A stretch of DNA of 64,000 bases from JACKII01 sp041687435. Lineage in GTDB: Bacteria; Pseudomonadota; Alphaproteobacteria; Bin95. The stretch is from contig JAWLBX010000012.1 in the NCBI GenBank assembly GCA_041687435.1, forward strand, positions 1-64,000, written 5' to 3'. Under the pieces are notes generated by a model that made no database searches, had not been told where the DNA came from, and saw only the letters and a list, made by a program, of their open reading frames with translations. Shown here in pieces: positions 34,853 through 43,552 of this stretch; positions within the stretch are counted from its first letter, which is position 1; the number at the start of each line of letters is the position of its first letter. The position numbers and the translations under genes were made by a program.

Positions 34853-35875
34853 TTACGCGGCCTCGCTACCCAAGGAGCCGATGCCTTGGGGTTTGTCGCC
34901 CCAGGCACCGATGCGCGCACAACGGGACATATGGGTAGGGCTCAACTGAACTTCGTCCGGAACGACGGCCAAGCAAACATCTGCCGCATACGGGCAGCGC
35001 GGAGCAAATGAGCAGCTGGATGGCGGCGAGGACAGGTTCGGCGGCGTGCCCGGGATCGCCTGCAACCGCCGCCCGCGGCTCGCGGCGTGGATGGTCGATG
35101 ACAGCAGCCCCTGGGTATAGGGGTGCTGCGGGTCGCGCACCACTTCGGCCAGTGGTCCACTCTCGACAATCTTGCCGCCATACATGACCGCCAGCCGGTC
35201 GCCGATCTCGATGGCGACGCCAACGTCGTGGGTCACGATGATGACACCCAGCCCCAGCTCGCGCTGCAACTGTTGCATCAACAGCAGCACCTGAATCTGC
35301 ACGGTGGCATCCAGCGCCGTGGTCGGCTCGTCCGCCAGCAGGATTTTGGGATCGCACGACAGGGCAAGCGCAATCATCGCGCGCTGCCGCATGCCGCCCG
35401 ACATTTCGTGCGGATAATTGTTCAGCCGCTGGGCGGCAGACGGAATCCGCACCAGTTCGAGCAATTCCAGTGCCCGCGATCTGGCGGATGCATAGCTGGT
35501 GCCCTTATGCTTCATCACCGCTTCGGCGATTTGCTGGCCAACCGTATAGACCGGATCGAACGCGGTCGCCGGCTCCTGAAAGATCATGGCGACTTCGCCG
35601 CCGCGCAGCGACCGCAGCCGGCTGCCATCCATCTCCAAGATTTCCTCCCCGTCCATACGGATCGAACCGGAAATCCGTGTGCGCCGTTCCGGCAACAGGC
35701 GCTGCACCGCACGCAACGAGACACTCTTACCGGAGCCCGATTCGCCGAGGATGCTCAGCACCTCGCCGCGTTGAAGATCGAAAGAAACGCCGTTGACGGC
35801 GTGCACCGTGCGCTCACGCGTGACGAAGGTCACGTAGAGATCGCGAACGGACAAAAGGGGCGGGGTTTGGGTCAT
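34853..35875 (-). CDS. Peptide ABC transporter ATP-binding protein (DppD-like)
   Basis: This 340-residue ATPase has Walker A GESGSGKS, the signature MSGGMRQRAMIALAL and Walker B ILLADEPTTALD, plus the C-terminal oligopeptide-ABC extension (RCPYAADVC region, Fe-S-like Cys). It energises a peptide importer, presumably the permeases encoded convergently just across the terminator. The start at 35875 is preferred: AAGGA lies 9 bases upstream, whereas a start overlapping the previous stop has none. A 20-base gap separates it from the second ATPase gene. Confidence 0.93.
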   Translation of the reverse strand: MTQTPPLLSVRDLYVTFVTRERTVHAVNGVSFDLQRGEVLSILGESGSGKSVSLRAVQRLLPERRTRISGSIRMDGEEILEMDGSRLRSLRGGEVAMIFQEPATAFDPVYTVGQQIAEAVMKHKGTSYASARSRALELLELVRIPSAAQRLNNYPHEMSGGMRQRAMIALALSCDPKILLADEPTTALDATVQIQVLLLMQQLQRELGLGVIIVTHDVGVAIEIGDRLAVMYGGKIVESGPLAEVVRDPQHPYTQGLLSSTIHAASRGRRLQAIPGTPPNLSSPPSSCSFAPRCPYAADVCLAVVPDEVQLSPTHMSRCARIGAWGDKPQGIGSLGSEAA

Positions 35876-35895
35876 TTCAGAGGATCCTTGCGGCA

Positions 35896-36909
35896 TCAAG
35901 CGGTTGCACGGCGGGCTTGAAGTGCGCCAGACACCAGATGGCAGGCGGCGGCGTGGTCGGGGGTTCCAGCGCTGGTGAGCAGCGGCACGTTTTCCCGGCA
36001 TAGCGGCTGGACATGCGGGCAACGCGTATGGAACCGGCAGCCGGACGGCGGATTGATCGGGTTCGGCGGGTCGCCGCTGATCGGCGCCTCTTTCCGCCGG
36101 TTGTCCGGGTCCATCGACGGCTGGGCGCTCAGCAGCGCCTTGGTGTAGGGGTGCTGCGGGTTTTCGTAGACCTCCTTTACGTCGCCAATCTCCACGATCT
36201 CCCCCAAATACATGACCAGCACACGGTCGGACACGTAGCGGACCACGTTGAGGTCGTGGCTGATGAAAATATAGGTCAGGTCAAACTCTGCCTTCAGATC
36301 GGTCAGCAGATTCAAGACCTGTGCCTCCACCGACTTGTCGAGGGCGGAAACGGCTTCATCCAGGATCAGCAGCTTCGGCTGCATCGCCAGCGCACGGGCG
36401 ATATTCACGCGCTGGCGCTGGCCGCCCGAAAGTTCGTGCGGGTAGCGTTGCAAAAACAGTTGCGGATCCAGGCCGACCCGGCCCATCAGATCGATGGAGC
36501 GCTCCATCGCTTCCCGCCGCGGCACACCGGCGGCCACCGGGCCGAAAGCGATGCTTTCCTCGATTGGCATGCGGGGGTTCAGCGATGCATAGCTGTCCTG
36601 AAACACCATCTGCACGCGGGCGCGCATGTCCCTGATGGAGATACCATCGGAAGCGCCTATTTTTTCACCATCGAGGATGATTTCGCCCTCGTCGTGGGTG
36701 ATCAACTGGATCAACAGCCGGGCCATCGTGGATTTGCCGCAACCGGATTCGCCAACGACCCCAAGGGTCTCCCCGGAACGCACCGTGAAGCTGATGCCGT
36801 CCACGGCCCTTACATAGGCGGCTGGCCGCCAGGGGGGAAATGCGCTGCCGGTGGGAAAATACTTTCGCAGCCCCGAAACGGTTAGCATGGATCTGGATGT
36901 GGCCTGCAT
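35896..36909 (-). CDS. Peptide ABC transporter ATP-binding protein (DppF/OppF-like)
   Basis: This 337-residue ATPase has the F-type N-terminal motif LTVSGLRKYFP, Walker A GESGCGKST, the signature LSGGQRQRVNIARAL and Walker B LLILDEAVSALD. The C-terminal segment is CRFHTRCPHVQPLC. It pairs with the DppD-like gene. The ATG at 36909 is chosen because GAGGA lies 6 bases upstream. Transcription starts in the AT-rich stretch between this gene and the cupin. Confidence 0.93.
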   Translation of the reverse strand: MQATSRSMLTVSGLRKYFPTGSAFPPWRPAAYVRAVDGISFTVRSGETLGVVGESGCGKSTMARLLIQLITHDEGEIILDGEKIGASDGISIRDMRARVQMVFQDSYASLNPRMPIEESIAFGPVAAGVPRREAMERSIDLMGRVGLDPQLFLQRYPHELSGGQRQRVNIARALAMQPKLLILDEAVSALDKSVEAQVLNLLTDLKAEFDLTYIFISHDLNVVRYVSDRVLVMYLGEIVEIGDVKEVYENPQHPYTKALLSAQPSMDPDNRRKEAPISGDPPNPINPPSGCRFHTRCPHVQPLCRENVPLLTSAGTPDHAAACHLVSGALQARRATA

Positions 36910-36962
36910 CGCGCCGTCCTCATTCGGTCTTCGGTTACAAGCCGAAATGAATGCAAGCACCA

Positions 36963-37011
36963 TGCCAAGATATTTTTGGACTTGGCAAAATATCCAGAAG
37001 TATAATTATAC
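36963..37011. promoter_or_regulatory. AT-rich promoter/operator region upstream of the two ATPase genes
   Basis: Nested inverted repeats occur here: TGCCAAG-N11-CTTGGCA (36963-36987), GATATTTT-N10-AAAATATC (36969-36994) and a perfect GTATAATTATAC palindrome (37000-37011). The last contains TATAAT on the minus strand and could serve as the -10 box of the ATPase operon, though no clear -35 box is visible. The repeats resemble a repressor site just inside the transcript. Confidence 0.4.
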
Positions 37012-37158
37012 AGCAATCTGCCTGCACATTGGCGGGCCTATGCCTGATATTTGTCCATTGGCCCGGCAGTCAGATCGGTTCACTGTTCCCGATTTCCATA
37101 GCCGCCTGCAGGATGCGCGGACGGCCTGCACACATTTCAGGCGCGGCGGAAACCTGGC

Positions 37159-37572
37159 TCAGGTCGGTTTCTGGCCATAGTCGCTGTCGCTGACATGCTC
37201 GAACCATGCGGTGCCGCTGCCATCCTCACCGGTTTCGGACATGGCCAGATGCGTGAACAGCCGGTCTGGTGCGGCCCCATGCCAATGGCGGGTGTTCGGT
37301 GGAATGATCGCCGTATCACCCGGGCGCAGTTCCTGCACCGGCTCGCCCTCTACCTGCACCCGCCCGACACCGGAGACCGCCAGCAGGGTCTGGCCGACCG
37401 GATGCTGGTGCCAGGCGGTACGGGCGCCGGGGGTAAAGGTGACATTCGTGGCCCGCATGCGGGAGGGAGCTTGGCCGACCAGCACCTCATCCTGCATGAC
37501 CGTTCCGGTAAAGTTCGTTTCGGGCGCGACCTTGGTCGGGCGATCGTTGGCGCGGTACAGCTTCAACTTCAT
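37159..37572 (-). CDS. Cupin-domain protein
   Basis: This 137-residue single-domain cupin has motif 1 around TAWHQHPVGQTLLAVSGVGRVQVEGE and motif 2 around LRPGDTAIIPPNTRHWHGAAPDR, with the metal-binding His, Glu/Gln and His residues of the fold. Sequence type resembles the YhhW/carboxymuconolactone-associated 'HPVGQ' cupins, often of unknown activity. The ATG at 37572 is chosen because the longer frame overlaps the next gene and lacks similarity. It is 137 bases downstream of the cyclodeaminase-like gene in the same direction. Confidence 0.88.
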   Translation of the reverse strand: MKLKLYRANDRPTKVAPETNFTGTVMQDEVLVGQAPSRMRATNVTFTPGARTAWHQHPVGQTLLAVSGVGRVQVEGEPVQELRPGDTAIIPPNTRHWHGAAPDRLFTHLAMSETGEDGSGTAWFEHVSDSDYGQKPT

Positions 37573-37709
37573 CACAGCGGCCCTTCGTTGTTTCTGTCCG
37601 TTTGTTGATGCCGTTCCGCCGGCAAGCGGACAGTGGAATTGTGAAAATCTACCGTGCATGTTTAAGACCTGTCGAGGCCTCTGGCCTAGCAATCTCCTTA
37701 CCGGCGGAC

Positions 37710-38648
37710 TCAAGCGCCTTGCTGGCGCAAGCGCTGCAACAGGCAGCGGGCGGTCATCAGATCGAGGTGGCCGCCGCCGGCATTCTTGAACAAGGTGATT
37801 TCCTCGGCCGTTTGCCGGCCGAAGCACAGGTTCTGCGCAAGGCCGAACAGGTCGCCGACGATGTCCTTCCTGGTGATTGCCCCGCCGGCCAGCGCACTGA
37901 CGATCTCGCCGCTGCGTTCGCAGATCTTGTCTGCCGTGTCGCCAAAAATCCGGGCGCAGGCTACCGCAGCCTCATCGGCCTCGTGCATCCGCGGAGTGTA
38001 GCTGCCGATCAGGTCGAGATGAGCGCCAGGTTGCAGCCAGGCGCCAAGGACGAGCGGCTCTGTCGCATTGGTTGCACACGAAACAATGTCCGCTTGCCGC
38101 ACGGCTGCCTCCAGATCGGTCACCGCGGTGGCATCCGGCAGTTGCGCTGCCAGGGCTTCCGCCTTCGCCGCGGTCCGATTCCAGATCAGCACGCGGCGCA
38201 GCGATGGGCGCACGGCCCGATGGGCCGCAATCACGTACGGCGCGAGGCCGCCAGCGCCAACCATGACCAGCGTCTCGGCATCCTCACGCGCCAGGAACCG
38301 GCTGCCAAGCCCAGAATCCGCGGCGGTTTTCCGGTAGGTGAGCGCAGTTCCGTCGATGCAAGCCACCGGCCGCCCGTCCGTGGCATCGAACAACAGGAAT
38401 ACCGCCTGTACTGCCGGCAGAATCGCGGCCGCAGCCGGGTTGTCCGGGAACACCGTCACGATCTTGATGCCCATCGCCTGGCCATGCTCCCAGGCCGGCA
38501 GGGCCAGAAACGCGGTGCCGGCGCCCGGATCCTGCAGCAAGACGGACTGCGTCACTGCTGGTGCCTGACGGTGGCCTTCGCACAACGCCTCGATCAGGCG
38601 GGGGAAATCCAGCAGGGCATGCACCTGTTCGGCGTCGATCATCCGCAT
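37710..38648 (-). CDS. Ornithine cyclodeaminase/mu-crystallin family protein
   Basis: This 312-residue Rossmann-fold protein has the family order: an N-terminal substrate domain with a Lys in GIKIVTVFPDNP, TYRKTAADSGLGSRFLA, and the dinucleotide motif VMVGAGGLAPYVIAAH. SCATNATEPLVLGAWLQPGAH follows. Members act as ornithine cyclodeaminases, alanine dehydrogenases or ketimine reductases, so the reaction cannot be fixed. ATG at 38648; an ATG two codons later is an alternative. It precedes the cupin gene on the same strand. Confidence 0.9.
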   Translation of the reverse strand: MRMIDAEQVHALLDFPRLIEALCEGHRQAPAVTQSVLLQDPGAGTAFLALPAWEHGQAMGIKIVTVFPDNPAAAAILPAVQAVFLLFDATDGRPVACIDGTALTYRKTAADSGLGSRFLAREDAETLVMVGAGGLAPYVIAAHRAVRPSLRRVLIWNRTAAKAEALAAQLPDATAVTDLEAAVRQADIVSCATNATEPLVLGAWLQPGAHLDLIGSYTPRMHEADEAAVACARIFGDTADKICERSGEIVSALAGGAITRKDIVGDLFGLAQNLCFGRQTAEEITLFKNAGGGHLDLMTARCLLQRLRQQGA

Positions 38649-38701
38649 TGCGGTGCTTCTTCTGCCCGGTGGGTCCAGCAATCAGTAACGGAAACGATCC
38701 A

Positions 38702-39676
38702 TCAATGCAGCTTGGGCGATTTCAGGAAGGTCGTGCGGTCTGCTGACTGAATCGTCACGTCCAGCATGCGGCCGTCGCGCGCAAGGCGCAGCCGGACTTT
38801 CGCGCCTGCGCTTCCACTGGACCAGATACTGCGCCAAAGCCCGACAAGGTCGGTCATTTCCTCATCCCCGACGGCAAGAATCTGGTCGCCACTTTCCACG
38901 CCGGCCAAGTCCGCCGGGCCACCGTCCGCAACGCCGCCTACCAGGATCGCATCGCCGCTTTCCGCGGCGTACATGCCAAGCCATGGCCGGGGAAGCCGGT
39001 TGACCCGCCCATAGGCCAACAGGTCCGGCAGGATGGGCGGCAAAAGCCCAATGGGCACCACCATATTCATATCGCGCCGACTGCCGCGCTCGCCCTCCTG
39101 CTGCACGATCAACGACCCGATGCCCAGCAACTTTCCATCCTGCCCAATCAGCCCGGTGCCGCCCCAGAATGGATGCGCGGGCGCAGTGTAGAAGGCGTCG
39201 TCCAGCGCATATTCCCAATAGCCGGCGAATTCCAGCCTGCCGGTCAACCGGGTTTCGATTGCGTGCTGCCGGCCGCCGCCAGCAGCCAAAATGCACTGGT
39301 CACCTACCCGCAACCGGTCCGAATCGCCAATTGCAAGCGCCGGCAGATCGAGCTGGCCGAGCGCCTGAACCAGACCGAAACCGGTTTCCTGATCCAGCGC
39401 CAACGCATGCCCGGGCACGGCACGGCCGTCATTGGTGTGAATCCAGATCGTCTCTGCCTCGGTAATCAGATAGCCGATGGTGACGATCAACCCGGCTTCT
39501 TCAATGACGACTCCGCTGCCGCCGCGCTCCATTCCCAATGTGTTGGCCGTGAAAGCATCTGCCGGAACATGGCTGTTCAAGCCGACAACGCCGTCCAGCG
39601 TCCTTTTCAGATCAAAGGTATAATCGTCCGGGTCCGGTTGCAGGTCCGGCGGGATTTCCCATTCAGGCTCGGTCAT
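38702..39676 (-). CDS. HtrA-like trypsin-fold protein with PDZ domain, catalytic triad absent
   Basis: The protein has 324 residues. The N-terminal half follows the HtrA/DegP fold (GSGVVIEEAGLIVTIGYLI, then ALDQETGFGLVQAL, then HPFWGGTGLIGQDGKLLGIGSL). The C-terminal PDZ domain includes RPWLGMY, GGVADGGPADLAGVESGDQILAVGDE. At the positions of catalytic His, Asp and Ser the sequence shows Tyr/Leu, Gly and Trp, so protease activity is not expected. No signal peptide is visible, unlike DegP. It probably acts as a peptide-binding or chaperone-like protein. The ATG at 39676 is chosen from the start of the fold; a 2-kb open frame upstream runs antisense through the BCCT gene and is not coding. Confidence 0.82.
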   Translation of the reverse strand: MTEPEWEIPPDLQPDPDDYTFDLKRTLDGVVGLNSHVPADAFTANTLGMERGGSGVVIEEAGLIVTIGYLITEAETIWIHTNDGRAVPGHALALDQETGFGLVQALGQLDLPALAIGDSDRLRVGDQCILAAGGGRQHAIETRLTGRLEFAGYWEYALDDAFYTAPAHPFWGGTGLIGQDGKLLGIGSLIVQQEGERGSRRDMNMVVPIGLLPPILPDLLAYGRVNRLPRPWLGMYAAESGDAILVGGVADGGPADLAGVESGDQILAVGDEEMTDLVGLWRSIWSSGSAGAKVRLRLARDGRMLDVTIQSADRTTFLKSPKLH

Positions 39677-39850
39677 GCGGGTGCTTTGTCCATGGCTAGA
39701 GGGAACTGAAACGCGCCTCATTATAAGGGCAGATGGAAGATTTGCCGACCGCGCATCGCGGACATAGCACGTGCAGCGCCAAGGGGTGACGATCTGCTGC
39801 GATCCCGCCGGAATACCCGCCATGATTGTTCTGGTAAGAGTTATCGGGCG

Positions 39851-41389
39851 ATGACTCGAAACCTCGTTTTCATTCTTTCGATCTGCATCTGCCTGCCCGT
39901 CGGCGCCTGGGGCGTGCTGGCGCCGGACCAGATGACGGCCGCGGCGTTGCAGTTCACGACCTATGTCATGACAGGGGCCAGTTGGTTCTGGCTGATCCTG
40001 TGCACCGGGCTGGTCATTCTGTCCGCCGGCTTGGCACTGAGCCCCTATGGCAAGATCCGGCTTGGCGCCGACGATGACCGGCCGGAATTTTCCACCGGCT
40101 CGTGGCTGGCGATGCTGTTCGCCAGCGGTATGGGCGCCGGCCTGTTGTTTTGGGGGGTGGCAGAGCCCGTCACGCATTTCGATGCGCCGCCCGGCATGCT
40201 CGGCGGGACGCCTGAAGCGGCGCGCGAGGCAATGGTCATCACCAACCTGCACTGGGGCCTGCACGCCTGGGCCATCTATGGCGTCTGCGGCTTGGTCATC
40301 GCCTATTTCGCCTTCCGCCGAGGCGAGCGCAGCCTGATTTCCACGCCGATCCGGGCGATATTCCGGGGTACCGCCGCCGGCAGGGCCGCCACGGCCGCGG
40401 ATGTGCTGGGCGTCATCGCCGTCGTCTTCGGCCTGGCCGGGTCGCTCGCCATGGGAACGTTGCAGGTGCGGTCCGGTCTGGCGACCGTGTTTGCAGTTGT
40501 GCCTACGGAAACTGTCTCGATCGCCATTCTGGGGGTTCTGTTCGCCTTTTATATGCTGTCCGCAAGTACGGGCGTCGACAAAGGCATCAAGATTCTGTCG
40601 AACATCAACATCAGCATTGCCATCGCCATCATGCTGTTCGTCATTGTGTTCGGACCGACGGAATTCGTGCTGGAAACCTTCGTCACGACCATTGGCGCCT
40701 ATACCTCTCGCCTGCCGGAAATGGCGTTCAAGCTGTTCCCCTATGAGGGCCTGACCGATTGGTCCGTCACCTGGACGCTCACCTATCTGATCTGGTGGCT
40801 GGCCTGGGGGCCATTCGTCGGCGTGTTCATCGCGCGCATTTCCCGTGGGCGCACCATCAGGGAGTTTTGCGCCGGCGTCATCCTGGTACCGACGCTGTTC
40901 TCTATCCTTTGGTTCTCTACCTTCGGCGGCGCGGCCTTCTATATCGAACTGTTTGGCCCTGGCGGATTGTCGGAATTGGTTGCGGCGGACGTAACGGACG
41001 CGCTGTTTGCCTTTTTCGAGTACTTCCCGTTCAGCCCAGTGCTGAGTTCCCTGGCGGTGTTGCTGATCTTCATTTTCCTGGTGACATCCGCGGACAGTGG
41101 CACCTTCGTGCTTTCGATGATGACGACGAACGGCGATCTCAATCCCCCGATCATGCACAAATTCGTCTGGGGCATCCTGATCGCCGCGTTGACCGGGGCC
41201 ACGCTGTTTTCCGGTTCGGTCGAGGTCGCTCGCGCCATGGCTGCCACAGGTGCGATTCCGTTTTCGGCCATCCTCCTTCTTCAGGTGGTCGGTCTTATGC
41301 GGGCCCTGCGCGAGGACCAGACGGAGGGGCCCGGCGCAATGAAGGCGACCGGGCCGGGAATCGCCGCCCAGACATCCGATGGCAGCTGA
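39851..41389 (+). CDS. BCCT family transporter
   Basis: This 512-residue, about 12-helix secondary carrier for betaine, carnitine or choline-type quaternary amines has the glycine-rich GMGAGLLFWGVAEPVTHF motif in TM3 and the signature TWTLTYLIWWLAWGPF followed by IARISRGRTIREF. The long charged C-terminal osmosensory tail of BetP-type proteins is missing; the C-terminus is short. A binding-protein-like lipoprotein gene starts 12 bases after its stop, an unusual partner for a BCCT carrier. Confidence 0.95.
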   Translation: MTRNLVFILSICICLPVGAWGVLAPDQMTAAALQFTTYVMTGASWFWLILCTGLVILSAGLALSPYGKIRLGADDDRPEFSTGSWLAMLFASGMGAGLLFWGVAEPVTHFDAPPGMLGGTPEAAREAMVITNLHWGLHAWAIYGVCGLVIAYFAFRRGERSLISTPIRAIFRGTAAGRAATAADVLGVIAVVFGLAGSLAMGTLQVRSGLATVFAVVPTETVSIAILGVLFAFYMLSASTGVDKGIKILSNINISIAIAIMLFVIVFGPTEFVLETFVTTIGAYTSRLPEMAFKLFPYEGLTDWSVTWTLTYLIWWLAWGPFVGVFIARISRGRTIREFCAGVILVPTLFSILWFSTFGGAAFYIELFGPGGLSELVAADVTDALFAFFEYFPFSPVLSSLAVLLIFIFLVTSADSGTFVLSMMTTNGDLNPPIMHKFVWGILIAALTGATLFSGSVEVARAMAATGAIPFSAILLLQVVGLMRALREDQTEGPGAMKATGPGIAAQTSDGS

Positions 41390-41401
41390 CAGCATCAAGA
41401 T

Positions 41402-43231
41402 ATGCGCATAGTCCTCACCCTGCTGATCCTTCTTGCCGTCGGGGCCTGCTCGCAACCGACCGTCCGGGTTGGTTCGAAAGACTTCACTGAAAACAAGATC
41501 CTGGCAGAGATGTTTGCGCTTCTGCTGGAGGACGCGGGTTTCCGCGTCCAGCGAACCATCCCCGCCGGCAGCGTTACCGGCACATTCGATGTGTTGCGCG
41601 GCGGCACGATCGACCTTTATCCAGAATACACAGGCACCGGTCTGGTTCTGCTGGGGCTGCCGGCCCTGCCTGATCGGGACCAAGCGTTTGTCGTCGTCTC
41701 GCGCGAATTCGCCAAAGTCGGGCTGACCGTGCTGGACCGGCTGGGGCTCCAGAACACCTATAGCGTCCTGATTACGGAGAACCTGACAACCGCACGCGGC
41801 GTCGCTTCTATCGCGGACCTTGCAAAGCAGGCGCCCGACCTGCGGATCGCAGTTTCGGATGACTTCGCCAGGCGGCCAGCGGATGGTTTACAGCCGTTTC
41901 TCGACCACTACGGCCTGCGTTTCCGCGATGTCGCCACCGTGCCGCTGCGGGATCGGCTTCACCTTTACGACATGCTGCTGGAAGGCAAGGCCGACGTCAT
42001 TATCGGCTTTCAGACGGACCCCCAGATCGTCGATTATCAATTGCGTGCCCTGGCGTCCGACACACCGTTTTTCCCCGCCTATGAGGCCGTGCCATTGGTG
42101 ACGCAGGAGGCGCTGTCCCGTGCACCCGCCATTGGCTACACGCTGCAGAAGCTGGCTGGAAAGCTGGACGTACAGCGCATGCGGGCCTTGAACCGGGAGG
42201 TCATCTTTGCCGGCCGCAGCCCGCGCAACGTTGCGCGGGCTGCGCTGGTGCAAATGAACCTGATCCCGGGTAGCGTGACTGCGGAACAGCCAGATATCCA
42301 AATCGCCATCGACCCGTGGGAGGTCGGCGGGCCAATCGCGACGGCTGTGCTGCGGGCGGCCCGCCAGGCGTTACCCGAACGGGAAACCGCGTTCCGGAAG
42401 TCGGTTGCGCCGGTTGCATCGCTGCTGCGGCATGAGGCACGGATGGCCTGGACGCCAAGTATCGGGCAGTTTCGTATTGTTAACGGCAGCGCATATCTTT
42501 ACCCGGAACTGGAAAGCATCGCCGCAACCGGATCGGTGTTCGTGCATGCACTCGCCCGCCGGGACGATACGGCCAGCCTGGCGGGCGCCAAGACAATCGC
42601 CGGTGGGCCGCTCGGCTCGCCCTCCCACAAGTTCGCGGAGGCAGTCGCTGCTTGGCATACGCCGGCGCCGCAGATCGTTTCGCTGCCGGACACCGACGCC
42701 GCAACGGCAGCCGGGGCCGTTATAGCGGGCAAGGCGGATGTAGCCTTTGTCATCGCAAGCCTGAACCGGACCGACATCGCCAAACTTCTGCAACCGGATG
42801 CGCAGGTCAAGCTGATTGCCGCAGATCGCTGGTGGGTCGGCTCCGCACGGCTCGCGCTGCCGTTTCTCGCCAAGGCCCGGATCACGGCTGATGTCTATGC
42901 CGCTACGTCCGAGCCCGTGGAAACATTGGCTATGCAGGCGACCGTGGCAGGCCCCTCCCCGCCGGCTTCCATTATCGGGAGGCAGGGCCCATCCTCGTAC
43001 AGCGAGGATGTCTACCCGGTGACGGATTCGGTCGTTCTGGCATTCAACGAACATCTGGGTACGCACCCCGATATCGGCCCGCATCTGCGCCGGGCGGCGG
43101 CTTTGACGCCAGAACAAAGGCGCGGCGTGGCCCGGCTGAACCCCACCCCCGGCCAGACCGTGCTTTCGCTCGCCATCATCCTCTATCTATTCTGGTGCGG
43201 CTGGCTGTTCGTACGCCCGCGCAAGGCATAA
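41402..43231 (+). CDS. Lipoprotein fusing a glycine-betaine-type receptor to a TAXI-like receptor domain
   Basis: The protein has 609 residues. Signal peptide and lipobox are present (residues 1-17, AVGAC). Module 1 (about 20-295) follows the OpuAC/osmoprotectant receptor pattern: VRVGSKDFTENKILAEMFAL, GGTIDLYPEYTGTGL, and GKADVIIGFQTDPQIVDY. Module 2 (about 330-560) resembles the TRAP-associated TAXI receptor fold: SVFVHALARRDDTASLAGAK, GPLGSPSHKFAEAVAAW, and AGKADVAFVIASLN. A hydrophobic helix (about 583-602) ends the protein, so it is anchored at both ends. Directly linked to a BCCT carrier, it may deliver or sense quaternary amines. The second-module call is from pattern only. Confidence 0.78.
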   Translation: MRIVLTLLILLAVGACSQPTVRVGSKDFTENKILAEMFALLLEDAGFRVQRTIPAGSVTGTFDVLRGGTIDLYPEYTGTGLVLLGLPALPDRDQAFVVVSREFAKVGLTVLDRLGLQNTYSVLITENLTTARGVASIADLAKQAPDLRIAVSDDFARRPADGLQPFLDHYGLRFRDVATVPLRDRLHLYDMLLEGKADVIIGFQTDPQIVDYQLRALASDTPFFPAYEAVPLVTQEALSRAPAIGYTLQKLAGKLDVQRMRALNREVIFAGRSPRNVARAALVQMNLIPGSVTAEQPDIQIAIDPWEVGGPIATAVLRAARQALPERETAFRKSVAPVASLLRHEARMAWTPSIGQFRIVNGSAYLYPELESIAATGSVFVHALARRDDTASLAGAKTIAGGPLGSPSHKFAEAVAAWHTPAPQIVSLPDTDAATAAGAVIAGKADVAFVIASLNRTDIAKLLQPDAQVKLIAADRWWVGSARLALPFLAKARITADVYAATSEPVETLAMQATVAGPSPPASIIGRQGPSSYSEDVYPVTDSVVLAFNEHLGTHPDIGPHLRRAAALTPEQRRGVARLNPTPGQTVLSLAIILYLFWCGWLFVRPRKA

Positions 43232-43296
43232 CGGAAACGGCCCGCAGCATTTACGCCGGGCACAGCAATGCCAGTCGATTCAATCTGTAATTTTTT

Positions 43297-43315
43297 GCGA
43301 ATAGTTCGCATTCGC
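43297..43315. promoter_or_regulatory. Fur-box-like palindrome upstream of the TonB receptor
   Basis: GCGAAT-N7-ATTCGC is a perfect inverted repeat in TGCGAATAGTTCGCATTCGC, resembling Fur sites of proteobacteria. The surrounding 43232-43552 gap (321 bases) contains no credible gene; the rest is GC-rich. The site is about 240 bases upstream of the receptor start, so the transcript would have a long leader. Confidence 0.5.
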
Positions 43316-43552
43316 TATTGACGAGGCAGAACGAACACGGCAGAACGTGTTCGCGAAAGGCGCATACCTGCATCCGCCGCGGCGAAAATGCGGCTCCGGT
43401 CCGGGCCCCCGTCCCGCCCCGCAGCGGGCAATGCGCAACGCCTCGCCAGCCAGGTTCGTCACTGAACCCAGCAAGCTCCCCATCAAACCGAAGAATTCCG
43501 CCCCTTCGCTGCGCCTTGCGCTTCGGAGCGGTGCAGGCTGGAGATGCATTCA

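Noticed and set aside
39677..41683. Upstream extension of the HtrA-like frame (to 993 codons)
   Set aside because: The extra 669 codons run antisense through the BCCT gene and are low-complexity; the conserved fold begins at 39676.
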